Positions 6,834-16,237 are shown, numbered from the stretch's first letter. The stretch: DNA of 47,607 bases from Candidatus Omnitrophus magneticus (GCA_000954095.1 JYNY01000114.1:1-47607); one strand, 5' to 3'. The notes: a model not told the origin generated them from the sequence alone. Program-made: numbers and translations.

Positions 6834-7786
6834 AGTTTTCCAGCCCAATTCGCCGCGATAAACATTTCCAACGCTAATTCAGGTGTTTTTACTCCGGTTT
6901 TTAATTCTCTATCAGATTCAAATAATAATTTCAATAAAGAAAAGAGTCTAGTAATAGAATATTTTTGACTTTGTTGTGACAGTATTCTTATGTATGACGT
7001 GGAATATTTGAGTTCAAACGCTATATTATTTAAAGTAATACCTTTATATAGAAGAAGTTTTATATTGGATAGAGTTTTAAAATACCATGCAAGGTAACCT
7101 ATAATTTCTGTGGGATGTTTACGTTCAATAAATATAAGTTCATGTGTAATTTTGAAGGCTTTTTTCGCGTCTTTATTGTTTATCGCGTCCGCTAGTTTAA
7201 ACACAGATTCAGTAATACTGGAGCCTGTAAGTTTTTCTATAATACTTCTAGTGATTGTTTCGTTACTACCATACATAAAACTCGCTAGTTTTTCCAGCTC
7301 AAGTTTAATGCTATAAGTATCTGTGCCTTTTAATTCAATCAGTAATTCAATAGCATCATCAGAAATAGTTAACCTTTCATTTTTTAAAAAAGCGTGTATC
7401 CATTTTTCTAGATTTTTTGGGGCGGGTTGAGAGGCCTCTATAATTTCGCAAACAGTAGATAATTTTTTATATTTAGCTGTTTTTTTTAAAGGTTCATCCG
7501 AGGAAAGAATTATAATAGTAGTTGGTAAAGGCTTTTCAAGATAGGATATAATTTGGTCGAACGCAGAATCATCTATATCTTCTAGTAAAATGAGGACAAC
7601 TCTTTTTTCTGATAAAAATGGAAGAGTTTCTATGGAGTTTTTTATAGATGTGATATCCGTGAGGGGGTGTTCCGAGTAATTAAAATCTTTATATTCAGAT
7701 GATAAAAATTTTTCTTTTAATATTTTTATTTCGCGCGCGCGCAAAAATTTATCGTCGCCTATGACTAAAAAATTTTGTTTCATCAA
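6830..7786 (-). CDS. holA: DNA polymerase III delta subunit
   Basis: HolA opens the beta sliding clamp within the clamp-loader complex. The 318-residue length and pattern fit: VIGDDKFLRAREIKILKEKF at the start, VVLILLEDI and IIILSSDEPLKKTAKYKKL in the first Rossmann-like domain, then the AAA lid (DAIELLIELKGTDTYSIKLE) and the C-terminal collar region with YLAWYFKTLSNIKLL. Like most delta subunits it lacks a functional P-loop. It starts 6 bp after the lptE stop; lptE-holA adjacency is conserved in many Gram-negative bacteria, which supports both names. Confidence 0.88.
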   Translation of the reverse strand: MMKQNFLVIGDDKFLRAREIKILKEKFLSSEYKDFNYSEHPLTDITSIKNSIETLPFLSEKRVVLILLEDIDDSAFDQIISYLEKPLPTTIIILSSDEPLKKTAKYKKLSTVCEIIEASQPAPKNLEKWIHAFLKNERLTISDDAIELLIELKGTDTYSIKLELEKLASFMYGSNETITRSIIEKLTGSSITESVFKLADAINNKDAKKAFKITHELIFIERKHPTEIIGYLAWYFKTLSNIKLLLYKGITLNNIAFELKYSTSYIRILSQQSQKYSITRLFSLLKLLFESDRELKTGVKTPELALEMFIAANWAGKL

Positions 7787-7792
7787 AAAGTC

Positions 7793-8368
7793 TCACCAAT
7801 TCTCGACAACACGTTCTACTATCCTTTGAGATAAATCTTTAACAGCTGTATTTAAGGCTTGAGATTCTGTTTTTGAATTTGTTCCGGATAAAGAATAGTT
7901 TGTATATCCCATAAAATGTTTTTCAGTCCAAATAAGTTCACCGGTTTTATTATTGTATAATTCAAGATTAACGTAGATTTCAAATCGGTATTCTTCCACA
8001 TCATTATTTTTTCCGTAGCTTAATGGGGATTGTCTAAAATCAACCAATTCGCCTTTAAGAAGAAGTGTGGCTTCTTTTTGGTTTGATAATTCTAAATGTC
8101 TGTCAAAAATAAACGCGTCCAACACGCCTCTTGTTATAGAAATTTCAAGCCCCGGCCTATAAGAATAATTAGCTCTTCTATCTGTAATATCTTTCGCGGG
8201 ATTAATTTTATTAGTAAAGTTTTCAACATATATTGAAGTCATGCCTTTAGGCAAAAGAGCCGCGGAACTATAGCCGCATCCGGTAAAACATAAACTAGAT
8301 AATGCCAAAAATATTAAAGAACAAACATATTTATTTAAGCGCGTATTTTGATAACAAACGGTAATCAT
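7793..8368 (-). CDS. lptE: LPS-assembly lipoprotein LptE
   Basis: LptE plugs the LptD barrel and helps insert lipopolysaccharide into the outer leaflet. The 191-residue precursor has a lipoprotein signal ending FTGC-GY (Cys31) and then the family start GYSSAALLPKGMTSIYVENF. The rest follows the LptE pattern: ISITRGVLDAFIFDRHLEL, LKGELVDFRQSPLSY, then ALNTAVKDLSQRIVERVVENW near the end. It sits between the bamD-like gene (55 bp) and holA. Its partner lptD is at 28574-30787, and both are needed, consistent with an LPS-containing outer membrane. Confidence 0.85.
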   Translation of the reverse strand: MITVCYQNTRLNKYVCSLIFLALSSLCFTGCGYSSAALLPKGMTSIYVENFTNKINPAKDITDRRANYSYRPGLEISITRGVLDAFIFDRHLELSNQKEATLLLKGELVDFRQSPLSYGKNNDVEEYRFEIYVNLELYNNKTGELIWTEKHFMGYTNYSLSGTNSKTESQALNTAVKDLSQRIVERVVENW

Positions 8369-8423
8369 AAGTTATGACTTAACTCCTTTTTTATATTAAA
8401 ATTTTAGTGTTATTTGTCTCTGA

Positions 8424-9416
8424 TTAATGAGATTTTTTGGTTTTAGATTCATAAAATTTTATTTTATTTTCAGCTATTTTAGCGCTTTGGGTTTCAGGAT
8501 ATTTATCAATAATGTTTTGGCAATATACTGCCGCGCTACTATATTTCCCCTGTTTTTCATAAAAAGATACTATTTTTAACATGCTTTCGGCTTTTCTGTT
8601 TCGTAGTACTGTAATAGCTTTATCCGCTTCATTAGCTAATTTTGGCATAGGTGTTGTTTGAGAAATTTTTTCAAATTGATTTAATGCTTCCACGGTGTTT
8701 CCTTGATCATATTCAGGGTCAAGAGATGCTTCATAGGCGGTATAGGCTAATTGATAACGCGCTTCACCGGCTAAACTACTGTTAGGATAATCTGTTATCA
8801 ATCGGTTATAAGCGTCCATAGCTTCTTTATATCTTCTTGATCTTTTGTAACATTCAGCCATTTTAGATAAAGCCTTGTCAGAGTATTCTCCAAACGCGCT
8901 GTTGTCTAAAATGCTTTTATAAATAGTTATTGCTCTTTCTAAATCAATGTTTAATTCTAAAGACATTAGTTTTGGAGAGCCTTTTTCTTGAAAGATGTTG
9001 GCAATATTATATTCTTGTTCTATTATTTCATTTAAACGTTTAGTATAAGGATATTTTTCTATTGTAGATTGATAATTTTGGTAGGCGAAATAATATTTTC
9101 CCGCTTCTTGGTATGATCTGGCCGCGTAATATTGAGCTTCCGGGGCAATATCGGAATCTTTGTAGAACTCGGTCAGCCGTACAAATTCTTCAGCGGCTCT
9201 TATAAAATCTTTGTTGTTAAAAAAAGACATACCATAGTCAAATTGTTCTCTAGGCGTATCTTTTACAACGTATTTAGGATTAATTAATTTTTTTGTTTTT
9301 GGCGACCAAAGCCAAAAAGCCGAAGCATTTTCAGAAGATAATATAAGTACAACTAAAATTGCCACGGCAATAAAAAAAACGCGAGAAACGAAACGGTCTC
9401 TATTTAACACCATCAT
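8424..9416 (-). CDS. BamD-like tetratricopeptide protein
   Basis: An exported TPR protein of the BamD/YbgF type, probably part of outer-membrane protein assembly. The start is placed at ATG 9416 (330 residues) because GGTGGTGGGTG precedes it and it follows the PilZ stop; the longer frame would overlap PilZ by 59 bp. A signal peptide (VFFIAVAILVVLILSSENASA, no lipobox) is followed by five or six TPRs, for example REQFDYGMSFFNNKDFIRAA, APEAQYYAARSYQEAGKYY and SSLAGEARYQLAYTAYEAS. Classical BamD is a roughly 245-residue lipoprotein, so the greater length and missing lipid Cys make this a relative rather than a sure orthologue. Confidence 0.75.
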   Translation of the reverse strand: MMVLNRDRFVSRVFFIAVAILVVLILSSENASAFWLWSPKTKKLINPKYVVKDTPREQFDYGMSFFNNKDFIRAAEEFVRLTEFYKDSDIAPEAQYYAARSYQEAGKYYFAYQNYQSTIEKYPYTKRLNEIIEQEYNIANIFQEKGSPKLMSLELNIDLERAITIYKSILDNSAFGEYSDKALSKMAECYKRSRRYKEAMDAYNRLITDYPNSSLAGEARYQLAYTAYEASLDPEYDQGNTVEALNQFEKISQTTPMPKLANEADKAITVLRNRKAESMLKIVSFYEKQGKYSSAAVYCQNIIDKYPETQSAKIAENKIKFYESKTKKSH

Positions 9417-9462
9417 AAATGCACCCACCACCAAATATATTTTTGAGAATTCACCTTTTAAA

Positions 9463-9861
9463 TTATTTCTTTTCTGTTGGCGTTGTCCCCTCGTTATTAT
9501 ATAACGAGACGCTGTCCACATATTCAGATAATAGCGCTTTATCTTTTTTTGAAATTTCTAAAAATTGATTTCCAACTTCGTAATCATCGCTAGAGCCGGC
9601 TTTACGAATCCAAGCTACTTTTGAAATTGCTCTTATGGGTTTATTAAGCATTGGCAGGTCTATTTCTAAAATAAGTCTAGATGCCATTGAGATGAATTCA
9701 TTTGTTCTGAAATGAATTCCGCCTGTGCTTATGTTTTTGCTTAAAGACCCACACCCTTCACTGCTTTCCCCGCCGTGCAATTTTTTGTACCTTATAGGCA
9801 CATGGGTTTTAATGCGCGGCATTTTTCGTTGCTCTGTCATTCCCTTAATCTTGTCATTCAT
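9463..9861 (-). CDS. PilZ-domain protein
   Basis: A 132-residue single-domain protein. The PilZ cyclic-di-GMP pattern is seen as the basic N-terminal RKMPRIKTHVPIRY, then NISTGGIHFRT (in place of the usual D/NxSxxG), and a beta-barrel ending in YEVGNQFLEIS. Proteins of this kind bind c-di-GMP and alter partner activity; two diguanylate cyclases are encoded at 25554-28357. GGAGG lies before the start at 9861. First gene of the minus-strand run that continues with the bamD-like gene. Confidence 0.85.
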   Translation of the reverse strand: MNDKIKGMTEQRKMPRIKTHVPIRYKKLHGGESSEGCGSLSKNISTGGIHFRTNEFISMASRLILEIDLPMLNKPIRAISKVAWIRKAGSSDDYEVGNQFLEISKKDKALLSEYVDSVSLYNNEGTTPTEKK

Positions 9862-9913
9862 TTTTACTGCCCTCCATCTTTATATTTATTTTTAATATTT
9901 TAACATAAAATAT

Positions 9914-10023
9914 TATAATACATTTTTATTTTCTTTAAATACGTTTTTTCGTGAACTCAAATTGTATATGAATATCAAAGTTTGTTTAACAGTAATAACA
10001 TTATATCATAAAAATGTATTATA
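9914..10023. repeat. 16-bp inverted repeat upstream of the PilZ operon
   Basis: TATAATACATTTTTAT (9914-9929) is repeated in inverted form as ATAAAAATGTATTATA (10008-10023), 78 bp apart. On the minus strand the left copy supplies a TATAAT-like -10 about 50 bp before the PilZ start. It may be a promoter plus operator or a relict repeat. Confidence 0.4.
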
Positions 10024-10110
10024 ACACAATAAGAAAAAACAACATTTTTTCTTCCTAACCGAGTCTTGTTTTAGAGACATTTTAACGACGGACTATTGCA
10101 AAATACGGGA

Positions 10111-11325
10111 TTATGTTCCTTTACCAAAAATCATTACAGGAATTGTTCGTAATATTATTTTTATGTTTAATACTAAAGAACGTTTTGTTATATAAAGATA
10201 ATCATATCTTAATTTATATTCTGGTTTTAAATCATAGGATTTTCTTACTTGCGCAAGGCCTGTTATGCCGGGTTTAACGCTAAGACGTATTCCACTAAGA
10301 ACTTGATGTTGTCTAATGAAATGCAATCGTTCAGGCCTCGGTCCGACAAGGCTCATTTCTCCTTTAAGGACATTAATTATTTGAGGTAATTCGTCAATTC
10401 TTGTTTTTCGTAAAAGTTTTCCGATATTTGTAACGCGCGGGTCTCCCTGATACGTAAGCATAGGCCCTGTTGCTTGTTCCGCGCCTTCTCGCATTGTTCT
10501 GAATTTATAAATAGTAAAAACTTTGCCGTGTAATCCAAGCCTATTTTGTTTGTAAATCACAGGCCCTTTGGAAGTTATTTTTATGATAATCGCGATAATA
10601 AGGCATATAGGCGCAAAAACAATCAATAACGATAACGAAACTATTACATCCACCGCTCTTATAAGAAATTCTTCGAGTGAACTTAATGATGATAAGTAAA
10701 CAGGCATAAGAAAATAAACCGGGAGTTCATTGTGTATTTTATGGTAAAGCAATTGTTCATAAAGTTCTTGCGAGATAGAAAGCCGTATGCCGAGGTCACG
10801 CGTTACTCCCATTAAAAGAAAAAGTGATCTTATGTCATTAATTTCGCTTGTCAAAACTATTTCATCTAAATCTTGTAGATCTTTAGATAACAAAAGTTTG
10901 TCTACTTCATGCGTGCCTGCGAATTGTATTCGTTCATAAATTCTATTAGCGGATTTGTAAAAAAAATATTTCAGAAAAGTAATGATTATTATATTGAAAA
11001 CACAAGCCATTAGAAAAACGCCACTTGGAAAATTTCCCCATCGACCTCTAAAAATATATATAAAACACATACTTAATCCGGTGCCTAACAGGATTCCCCA
11101 AAAAACTTTGCGTAAGAGCGACCAGAAAGAGGTGAATCTTTTTGGTGAAAGGTCATATAAAAAGAATGAAAAAAAATGTATCGCCATAATATACGGAGCT
11201 GTTTCCAAATAAATTTGAAATGAAAAATGGTTATACCTTTCAGAAAATCTTACAAAGATAGCGATTAAAAAACCGCTGTTGACAAGAAGTATATCGATAA
11301 TAAAAGATTTAATAATATGATACAT
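10111..11325 (-). CDS. Polyprenyl-phosphate sugar-1-phosphate transferase (WbaP/WcaJ type)
   Basis: It starts polysaccharide synthesis by moving a sugar phosphate from a nucleotide sugar to undecaprenyl phosphate. The 404-residue protein has four N-terminal hydrophobic segments, a short cytoplasmic middle, one re-entrant helix (VDVIVSLSLLIVFAPICLII) and the bacterial sugar transferase domain (about residues 230-404). This domain has KGPVIYKQNRLG, FTIYKFRTM, RKTRIDELPQIINVLKGEMS, LVGPRPE and KPGITGLAQV; the DE of RIDELPQ is catalytic in the family. The middle CoA-binding-like domain is shorter than in WbaP. It heads a glycan block with the next two genes. The sugar is unknown. Confidence 0.9.
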   Translation of the reverse strand: MYHIIKSFIIDILLVNSGFLIAIFVRFSERYNHFSFQIYLETAPYIMAIHFFSFFLYDLSPKRFTSFWSLLRKVFWGILLGTGLSMCFIYIFRGRWGNFPSGVFLMACVFNIIIITFLKYFFYKSANRIYERIQFAGTHEVDKLLLSKDLQDLDEIVLTSEINDIRSLFLLMGVTRDLGIRLSISQELYEQLLYHKIHNELPVYFLMPVYLSSLSSLEEFLIRAVDVIVSLSLLIVFAPICLIIAIIIKITSKGPVIYKQNRLGLHGKVFTIYKFRTMREGAEQATGPMLTYQGDPRVTNIGKLLRKTRIDELPQIINVLKGEMSLVGPRPERLHFIRQHQVLSGIRLSVKPGITGLAQVRKSYDLKPEYKLRYDYLYITKRSLVLNIKIILRTIPVMIFGKGT

Positions 11326-11356
11326 TGCGGTGCCTTTAATTTATATTATATTACTG

Positions 11357-12499
11357 TTACCGTACTTTTTCCCACGCGCTTTTTTGTTTGTTGAAAATAA
11401 GTTTATAAATTCCGGCTAATGCCGCTAAATACACAACACAAAAATAGTAAGGAATATTAAAGAAAAACGGAATTGGTTTATTATTTTTTTCAAGAATATA
11501 TCCGGTAAAAGCGGCCATATAGAAAGCGGCTTGCAGTAAAATCGTGATACTGTAAATCAAACCTTCACAAGAAATGCTGGCTATAAAAATTCCGCATAAA
11601 AAAAATGGGATAAACCAGCGAAGTATTTTATGAGAAATAATTTCAAACGCTATAAGCCATTTTTTTGCGTGAAAAGCTTCTTGTAAAAGTATAAAAGCGC
11701 TTTTCGCGCACCACGATATTATGCGTACTTTGCGTTTAAATTCATCTTTTGTTTTTACTGACGCTTTTTCATAAGAAATAGCTTCTTTTTCAAGAATAAC
11801 GCCGTGTCCGTTAAGAGCGACTCTCACAGCGAGTTCAAAATCATCTCCGCGGTCAATCGTTATCGGAGAATATAATTCTTTTCTTATAGCGAAAATAGAA
11901 CCATTAACGCCGAGTAGTGATAAAATTTTGCTTTCGCAGTGTTTTATTATTTGTTCATACTGCCAATATAAGCCTTCACTTTCGCCTATCGTAGTGTTGC
12001 CGGGATTTGTATATCTTAGTTGCCCTGAGACGCATCCTATTTTTTTGTCATAAAATTTTTCAACTATTTTTTTTACCGCGTTTTTATCATACATTCCGTT
12101 CGCGTCTGAAAAAATTATTATACTGCCTTTAGCCAAGGGGATGGTTCTATAAAGCGTTCCGGCCTTGCCTATTCTAGTGGTGAAGGCATAAAGTTTTACG
12201 CCGTCTTTTGCATATTTTTGGGTTATTTCATTCGTGGAATCTATTGATTCGGACGCGACGATAATTTCAAGTTTGTCTTTTGGGTAATTGAGTTCTAAAC
12301 TATTTTTAATTTTTTCGGCAATGACGGTTTCTTCGTTATAAGCTGAAATAATAAGGCTCACTAAAGGATATTTGTTGGGATTATTTTTTGAAGGCGTTTC
12401 GTCTTGGCGTATAAAAAAAGAAAGAATAGATAGGATTAAAGGGTAACCCAGATAAGTATACAAAATAAAAAAGACGCAGATTATAAATAAACTTTTCAT
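11357..12499 (-). CDS. Membrane glycosyltransferase family 2
   Basis: A processive or single-step GT2 enzyme with one N-terminal helix (LFIICVFFILYTYLGYPLIL), a cytoplasmic GT-A domain and three C-terminal helices. Motifs are SLIISAYNEETVIAEKI at the nucleotide-sugar site, IIFSDANGMYD (variant of DxD), VNGSIFAIRKEL, GDDFELAVRVALNGHGVI (general-base ED-type region) and RKVRIISWCAKS in place of the QxxRW motif. Cellulose and hyaluronan synthases share this layout. It overlaps the upstream radical SAM gene by 4 bp (ATGA), so the two are coupled. The product is not predictable. Confidence 0.9.
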   Translation of the reverse strand: MKSLFIICVFFILYTYLGYPLILSILSFFIRQDETPSKNNPNKYPLVSLIISAYNEETVIAEKIKNSLELNYPKDKLEIIVASESIDSTNEITQKYAKDGVKLYAFTTRIGKAGTLYRTIPLAKGSIIIFSDANGMYDKNAVKKIVEKFYDKKIGCVSGQLRYTNPGNTTIGESEGLYWQYEQIIKHCESKILSLLGVNGSIFAIRKELYSPITIDRGDDFELAVRVALNGHGVILEKEAISYEKASVKTKDEFKRKVRIISWCAKSAFILLQEAFHAKKWLIAFEIISHKILRWFIPFFLCGIFIASISCEGLIYSITILLQAAFYMAAFTGYILEKNNKPIPFFFNIPYYFCVVYLAALAGIYKLIFNKQKSAWEKVR

Positions 12500-13986
12500 T
12501 TTGGGATAAGATATTTTATAAAACGTTTAGCTGATTTAAAAGTTCTTCTTAATTCCGTTGGGTGCGAGATTTGCTGGCAAAGTTTATAAAATAAATATTT
12601 CGGCCTTAAATAATATTTTCTGCGAGCGTAATCGCACCATTTTGTAATTTCTTCGGATGTCGCGTCAGGCATTCGCACGACGCTTTTATGATTTCCATCT
12701 ATAGTAACATAATCCGAATAATTTTTGAAAGTAATAAGTCCTTCTTTTTTCGCGCGTTCAAAGTCAATTGTTCCGGGATAAACAATTAAAGGGAAAAATT
12801 GCATGGTGTCATCCATCATTTTAAGAGCTAAATTTAAATTTTCTTCTAAACTTTCGCGGGTGTCCCCATTATTTCCGGCCATAAAACAGCCGTGTACAAG
12901 AAGACCTGCTTTTCTGGCGTTTTGTGAAAATTCTAAATTCATTTCAGGAGTGGTTTGTTTTTTTATATTATCCAGAATTTTTTTATTCGCGCTTTCATAC
13001 CCAACGATGAGAAGGGCGCATGACGCTTTTTTCATCCATACCATTGTTTCATATTTTAAATCCGCGCGAGCGTTGCAGTACCATTTTATTTTTATTTTTT
13101 TTTCAATTAAAATTTTGCAGAATTCAATGACTCTGGCTTGACTTCCGGTAAAGGTATCGTCTTCCAGCCCTATTTCTCTTATTTCAGGCATGTTTTTTGT
13201 AATCCATTCAAATTCATCCGCGATATTCCGCGCGCTTCGCATTCTGTATTTCCATCCGTGTATAGTTTGCGGATACACGCAGAACGTGCATCGCGCGGTA
13301 CAGCCGCGTGATGTCATTATTTGAATTTCAGGATAATCGCTTGCCGCGAAAAAGTATTTTTTAGGGTCCAGATATTTTTTATAAATTTTGCTTACAAACG
13401 GGAGTTCATCTAAATCAGCGATGAGTTCTCTTTTTGCTGTTATAAAAATTTTTTCTTTAGAGCGGTACGCGAGTCCGGGAATAGTAGATAATAATTTTTT
13501 GAGAGAAGTGGGACTAGTACCTGTTTCGTGTGAATAAAAATTTTTAAGTTTCCCGGCCAAGTCTTTTAAAGTGTAGTCAGCTTCGCCTATAAAACAAGCA
13601 TCAATATTTTTATTTAATCCTAGAGTTTCTTCAGGCAAGCTTGATGGATGGGTTCCCATTAGGGTTATAAAAGAGCCGGGCAATAAGTTTTTAATTTTAT
13701 CCGCTATTTCCGCGTCGTTATAAATACTGGGAGTACTAGTGTCTATAACCACTAAACGGGGCTTAAAATCTTTTATTAATTCAAGAGTCTTTGCTAAATC
13801 ATAGGAATACGCGGGGCTGTCTATGATAGTAATCGTGTGCCCTTCTTTTTCCGCTATCGCGGCCGCGTAAGATAGCCATATAGGATAATAAAGAGTTCCG
13901 CTTTTACTAATCGCGGGGCTTCTTGATTCTCTAGAAAACCTGCCGTATTCTGTTTTGAAAGGGGGATTTAAAAATAATATTTTCAT
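12496..13986 (-). CDS. B12-binding-domain radical SAM enzyme
   Basis: A 496-residue enzyme with an N-terminal cobalamin-binding Rossmann domain (about residues 1-150; KILFLNPPFKTEYGRFSRES, then LMGTHPSSLPEETL). The radical SAM barrel has the 4Fe-4S motif CTARCTFC (C229, C233, C236). Family members carry out methylation or C-C chemistry in lipid, hopanoid and natural-product pathways. The DxH cobalamin ligand typical of some subgroups is not evident, so B12 may be bound without a His ligand. Coupling to a GT2 gene and nearness to a sugar transferase suggest tailoring of a glycan or lipid carrier. Substrate unknown. Confidence 0.88.
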   Translation of the reverse strand: MKILFLNPPFKTEYGRFSRESRSPAISKSGTLYYPIWLSYAAAIAEKEGHTITIIDSPAYSYDLAKTLELIKDFKPRLVVIDTSTPSIYNDAEIADKIKNLLPGSFITLMGTHPSSLPEETLGLNKNIDACFIGEADYTLKDLAGKLKNFYSHETGTSPTSLKKLLSTIPGLAYRSKEKIFITAKRELIADLDELPFVSKIYKKYLDPKKYFFAASDYPEIQIMTSRGCTARCTFCVYPQTIHGWKYRMRSARNIADEFEWITKNMPEIREIGLEDDTFTGSQARVIEFCKILIEKKIKIKWYCNARADLKYETMVWMKKASCALLIVGYESANKKILDNIKKQTTPEMNLEFSQNARKAGLLVHGCFMAGNNGDTRESLEENLNLALKMMDDTMQFFPLIVYPGTIDFERAKKEGLITFKNYSDYVTIDGNHKSVVRMPDATSEEITKWCDYARRKYYLRPKYLFYKLCQQISHPTELRRTFKSAKRFIKYLIPK

Positions 13987-14122
13987 AAAAAATTGTTTGT
14001 CTTAAAAATTAGGTATTACTTTGAAATTGAAAGATGAATTGACTAGGAGCGAATTCATAAAACATGCGGAAAGTATTTTAGCATAATTTTAATTTTTTTC
14101 ACAATTTATAGATGATTTAGGG

Positions 14123-15934
14123 TTACGCGTTCTGATTAAGCCGTTCATAATTTTTATACGTAGTTTCTAATTTGTCAAAATCCATAGGAATAGCTTTTAT
14201 GAAAATTATAAATTTATTTTTTCCATTCGGCTTTATTTCAAAAAAACTATATTTTTCTTTTTGGATTTCATGAAAATTGTATGATGAATGAGCGGCCGCG
14301 GATAATAATTCTATGATGTCTATATAACTATTATCAGGAACCGGGGCGGGTTTTACTATTTCATGGAAAAATATTTTTGTTTCTTTACTTGCAGAATTTT
14401 TTAAAGATTCAAAATTTTTATCCGTCAGTATAGCATGTTCCCCGATTATTATTATCTTAGATATGGGCAGTTTACTGGTATTTATTGCGGTTGTTATTTT
14501 TTTTGATAATTTTATTCCGTCTTCAAAAATTATTATAGTGTTCCCAAGATTTATTTTTGACAGGCAATTAATTAATGGACGCATTATTGAAATACGCTGT
14601 ATCTCCGGTATCCAGCTAGTATCTACCGCTATAATTGAACAGGGTTGAATTTTGTTATCGGTATTTTTTTCGCGCGATTTTTTTTCTAAGGTTATTAGCG
14701 TGTATATAAATTCACTGAATTTTCTTTTTTCATCTATTAATGGAGATGCGGCTTCTTTTATTTCGGATAAATTTGATATTGAAGTTAGGGGAAGCGTAAT
14801 TTCAGCTATAGTGCCTAATTTTTCAGGATATGAGGAGGGGCTTTTCCAAGTTATTTTTCCGCCATGAGCTTCAATAAGCGCGTTTATCCATGGAATACCG
14901 ATACCGTCGTATCCTTTTAATCCGATAAGATTATATTTAGATATAAAATTAAAATTAAGTCTTTGATTGTTTATTAGCCCCGCTCCATTATCAGCTATGC
15001 GTATTATTACTTTATCATTTTTTGTTGTTATAATAATGCCGATACGTGCGGTTTCAATATTTTCAAAATCATGTTCGCCTGCCATCCTTTTCACGCAGGC
15101 ATCGTTTGAATTTTTAATGAGTTCATATATAACAAAGCGTAGTGTCTGGTTTTTTGTGCTTTCTAACAATGAATTAAAAAATTCGGGTTCGCGTATATCA
15201 ATTTTTTCAATTTTTTTTGTAGCGGGGTTTTTTATCCAACTAATATACGGAGGCGCGTCAAGTATGTACGACTCTAGCCGTTTTTTTGCCATATAGTATA
15301 GAGAGCTATCTCCACTAATAGATAAATTTTGGTCAGTCCAGTTAATACCTAAAAAAAAAGAAAACAATTTGTTTATAAGATATTCTTGTAAATTTTCAAA
15401 TGAAGCGTTGTTGTTATATTGTTTTTTAGTGAATTTTATTTCTTTTTTATATAGAATTTTTTCTTCGGTAGCGCTGAGTTGTTCAATAAAATCAGGCTCA
15501 AATTGTTCTAGGTTGCCGGGGATAGATGTAACTACGAGCTGATTGTTTTGAAAAGAAAAAACCATAATATTTGGAGCATCTTTCTTTAAAGCATACGGAA
15601 GGCAAATCTTTTCATTTTTATTATACATTTTCTCCCATTGAAAAATAAGAGAATGCAATTTGGTTTCTTGCAGTTTTTTTTTAATTATTTCAATCAATAT
15701 TTCATAATTGATTTTGTTAGTTTTTAGGGAATGTTTTATTAAATTATAGATATACAAAAAATTAAAAGATTCATTATAATCATAATTGTCTTGGTCTTGG
15801 GCCGTGAAAATAGACCAAGGAGAAAGAGTTTTTCCTTGGGAGGTAGCAGGTATAAATTCACATTTACTGTTAGTAGGAATTAACAGAAAAATAATGATAA
15901 CTAAATTTGTAATTTTTTTTTTAATAAGTTGCAT
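14123..15934 (-). CDS. Exported protein with a histidine-kinase-type (GHKL) ATPase domain
   Basis: A 603-residue protein with a clear N-terminal signal or anchor (KKKITNLVIIIFLLIPTNSK). Residues roughly 260-380 carry an HATPase_c fold with N box YELIKNSNDAC, G1 box IADNGAGL and G2 box GYDGIGIPWINALIEAHGGK. No His-phosphorylation box is visible upstream. The C-terminal 180 residues resemble a Rossmann-type domain (IIAVDTSWIPEI, NTIIIFEDGIKLSKKI, KIIIIGEHAIL). Positive-inside rules place the ATPase domain outside the cytoplasm, where ATP should be scarce. It stands alone, with no response regulator beside it. I cannot name a function. Confidence 0.7.
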   Translation of the reverse strand: MQLIKKKITNLVIIIFLLIPTNSKCEFIPATSQGKTLSPWSIFTAQDQDNYDYNESFNFLYIYNLIKHSLKTNKINYEILIEIIKKKLQETKLHSLIFQWEKMYNKNEKICLPYALKKDAPNIMVFSFQNNQLVVTSIPGNLEQFEPDFIEQLSATEEKILYKKEIKFTKKQYNNNASFENLQEYLINKLFSFFLGINWTDQNLSISGDSSLYYMAKKRLESYILDAPPYISWIKNPATKKIEKIDIREPEFFNSLLESTKNQTLRFVIYELIKNSNDACVKRMAGEHDFENIETARIGIIITTKNDKVIIRIADNGAGLINNQRLNFNFISKYNLIGLKGYDGIGIPWINALIEAHGGKITWKSPSSYPEKLGTIAEITLPLTSISNLSEIKEAASPLIDEKRKFSEFIYTLITLEKKSREKNTDNKIQPCSIIAVDTSWIPEIQRISIMRPLINCLSKINLGNTIIIFEDGIKLSKKITTAINTSKLPISKIIIIGEHAILTDKNFESLKNSASKETKIFFHEIVKPAPVPDNSYIDIIELLSAAAHSSYNFHEIQKEKYSFFEIKPNGKNKFIIFIKAIPMDFDKLETTYKNYERLNQNA

Positions 15935-16125
15935 GAATTCACCTTAAGCTTGAATGCGCGGAGCAATTGCATTTTCTGTTTAATTTATCAAATTGATGCT
16001 AACTATATTTTACATTAAAAAAACAAAATAGTAAAGTGGTTTTTTTTCACCTAACATTATTGCTTTAAAAATTGTTTTGAAAATGGCAAGAGATAACATA
16101 GCAACTTTGGAATTATTTTTGTTGA

Positions 16126-16153
16126 TTGACAAAAATATTATAGGTGATATAAT
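16126..16153 (+). promoter_or_regulatory. Heat-shock operon promoter (sigma-70 type)
   Basis: A perfect TTGACA (16126-16131) and perfect TATAAT (16148-16153) are separated by 16 bp. The -10 touches the CIRCE operator, so HrcA binding would block the promoter. The rest of the 15935-16237 gap holds nothing else I recognise. Confidence 0.9.
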
Positions 16154-16179
16154 TAGCACTCATGGTTTGCGAGTGCTAA
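16153..16179. promoter_or_regulatory. CIRCE operator
   Basis: TTAGCACTC-N9-GAGTGCTAA, an exact match to the CIRCE inverted repeat bound by the HrcA repressor. It lies 58 bp upstream of hrcA, right after the -10 box, giving autoregulated heat-shock control. Confidence 0.97.
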
Positions 16180-16237
16180 TTTTGGGCAGGCCACTATTTT
16201 TGGGAAGAGAGTACATAACGGGGAGAATTTTTTATTT

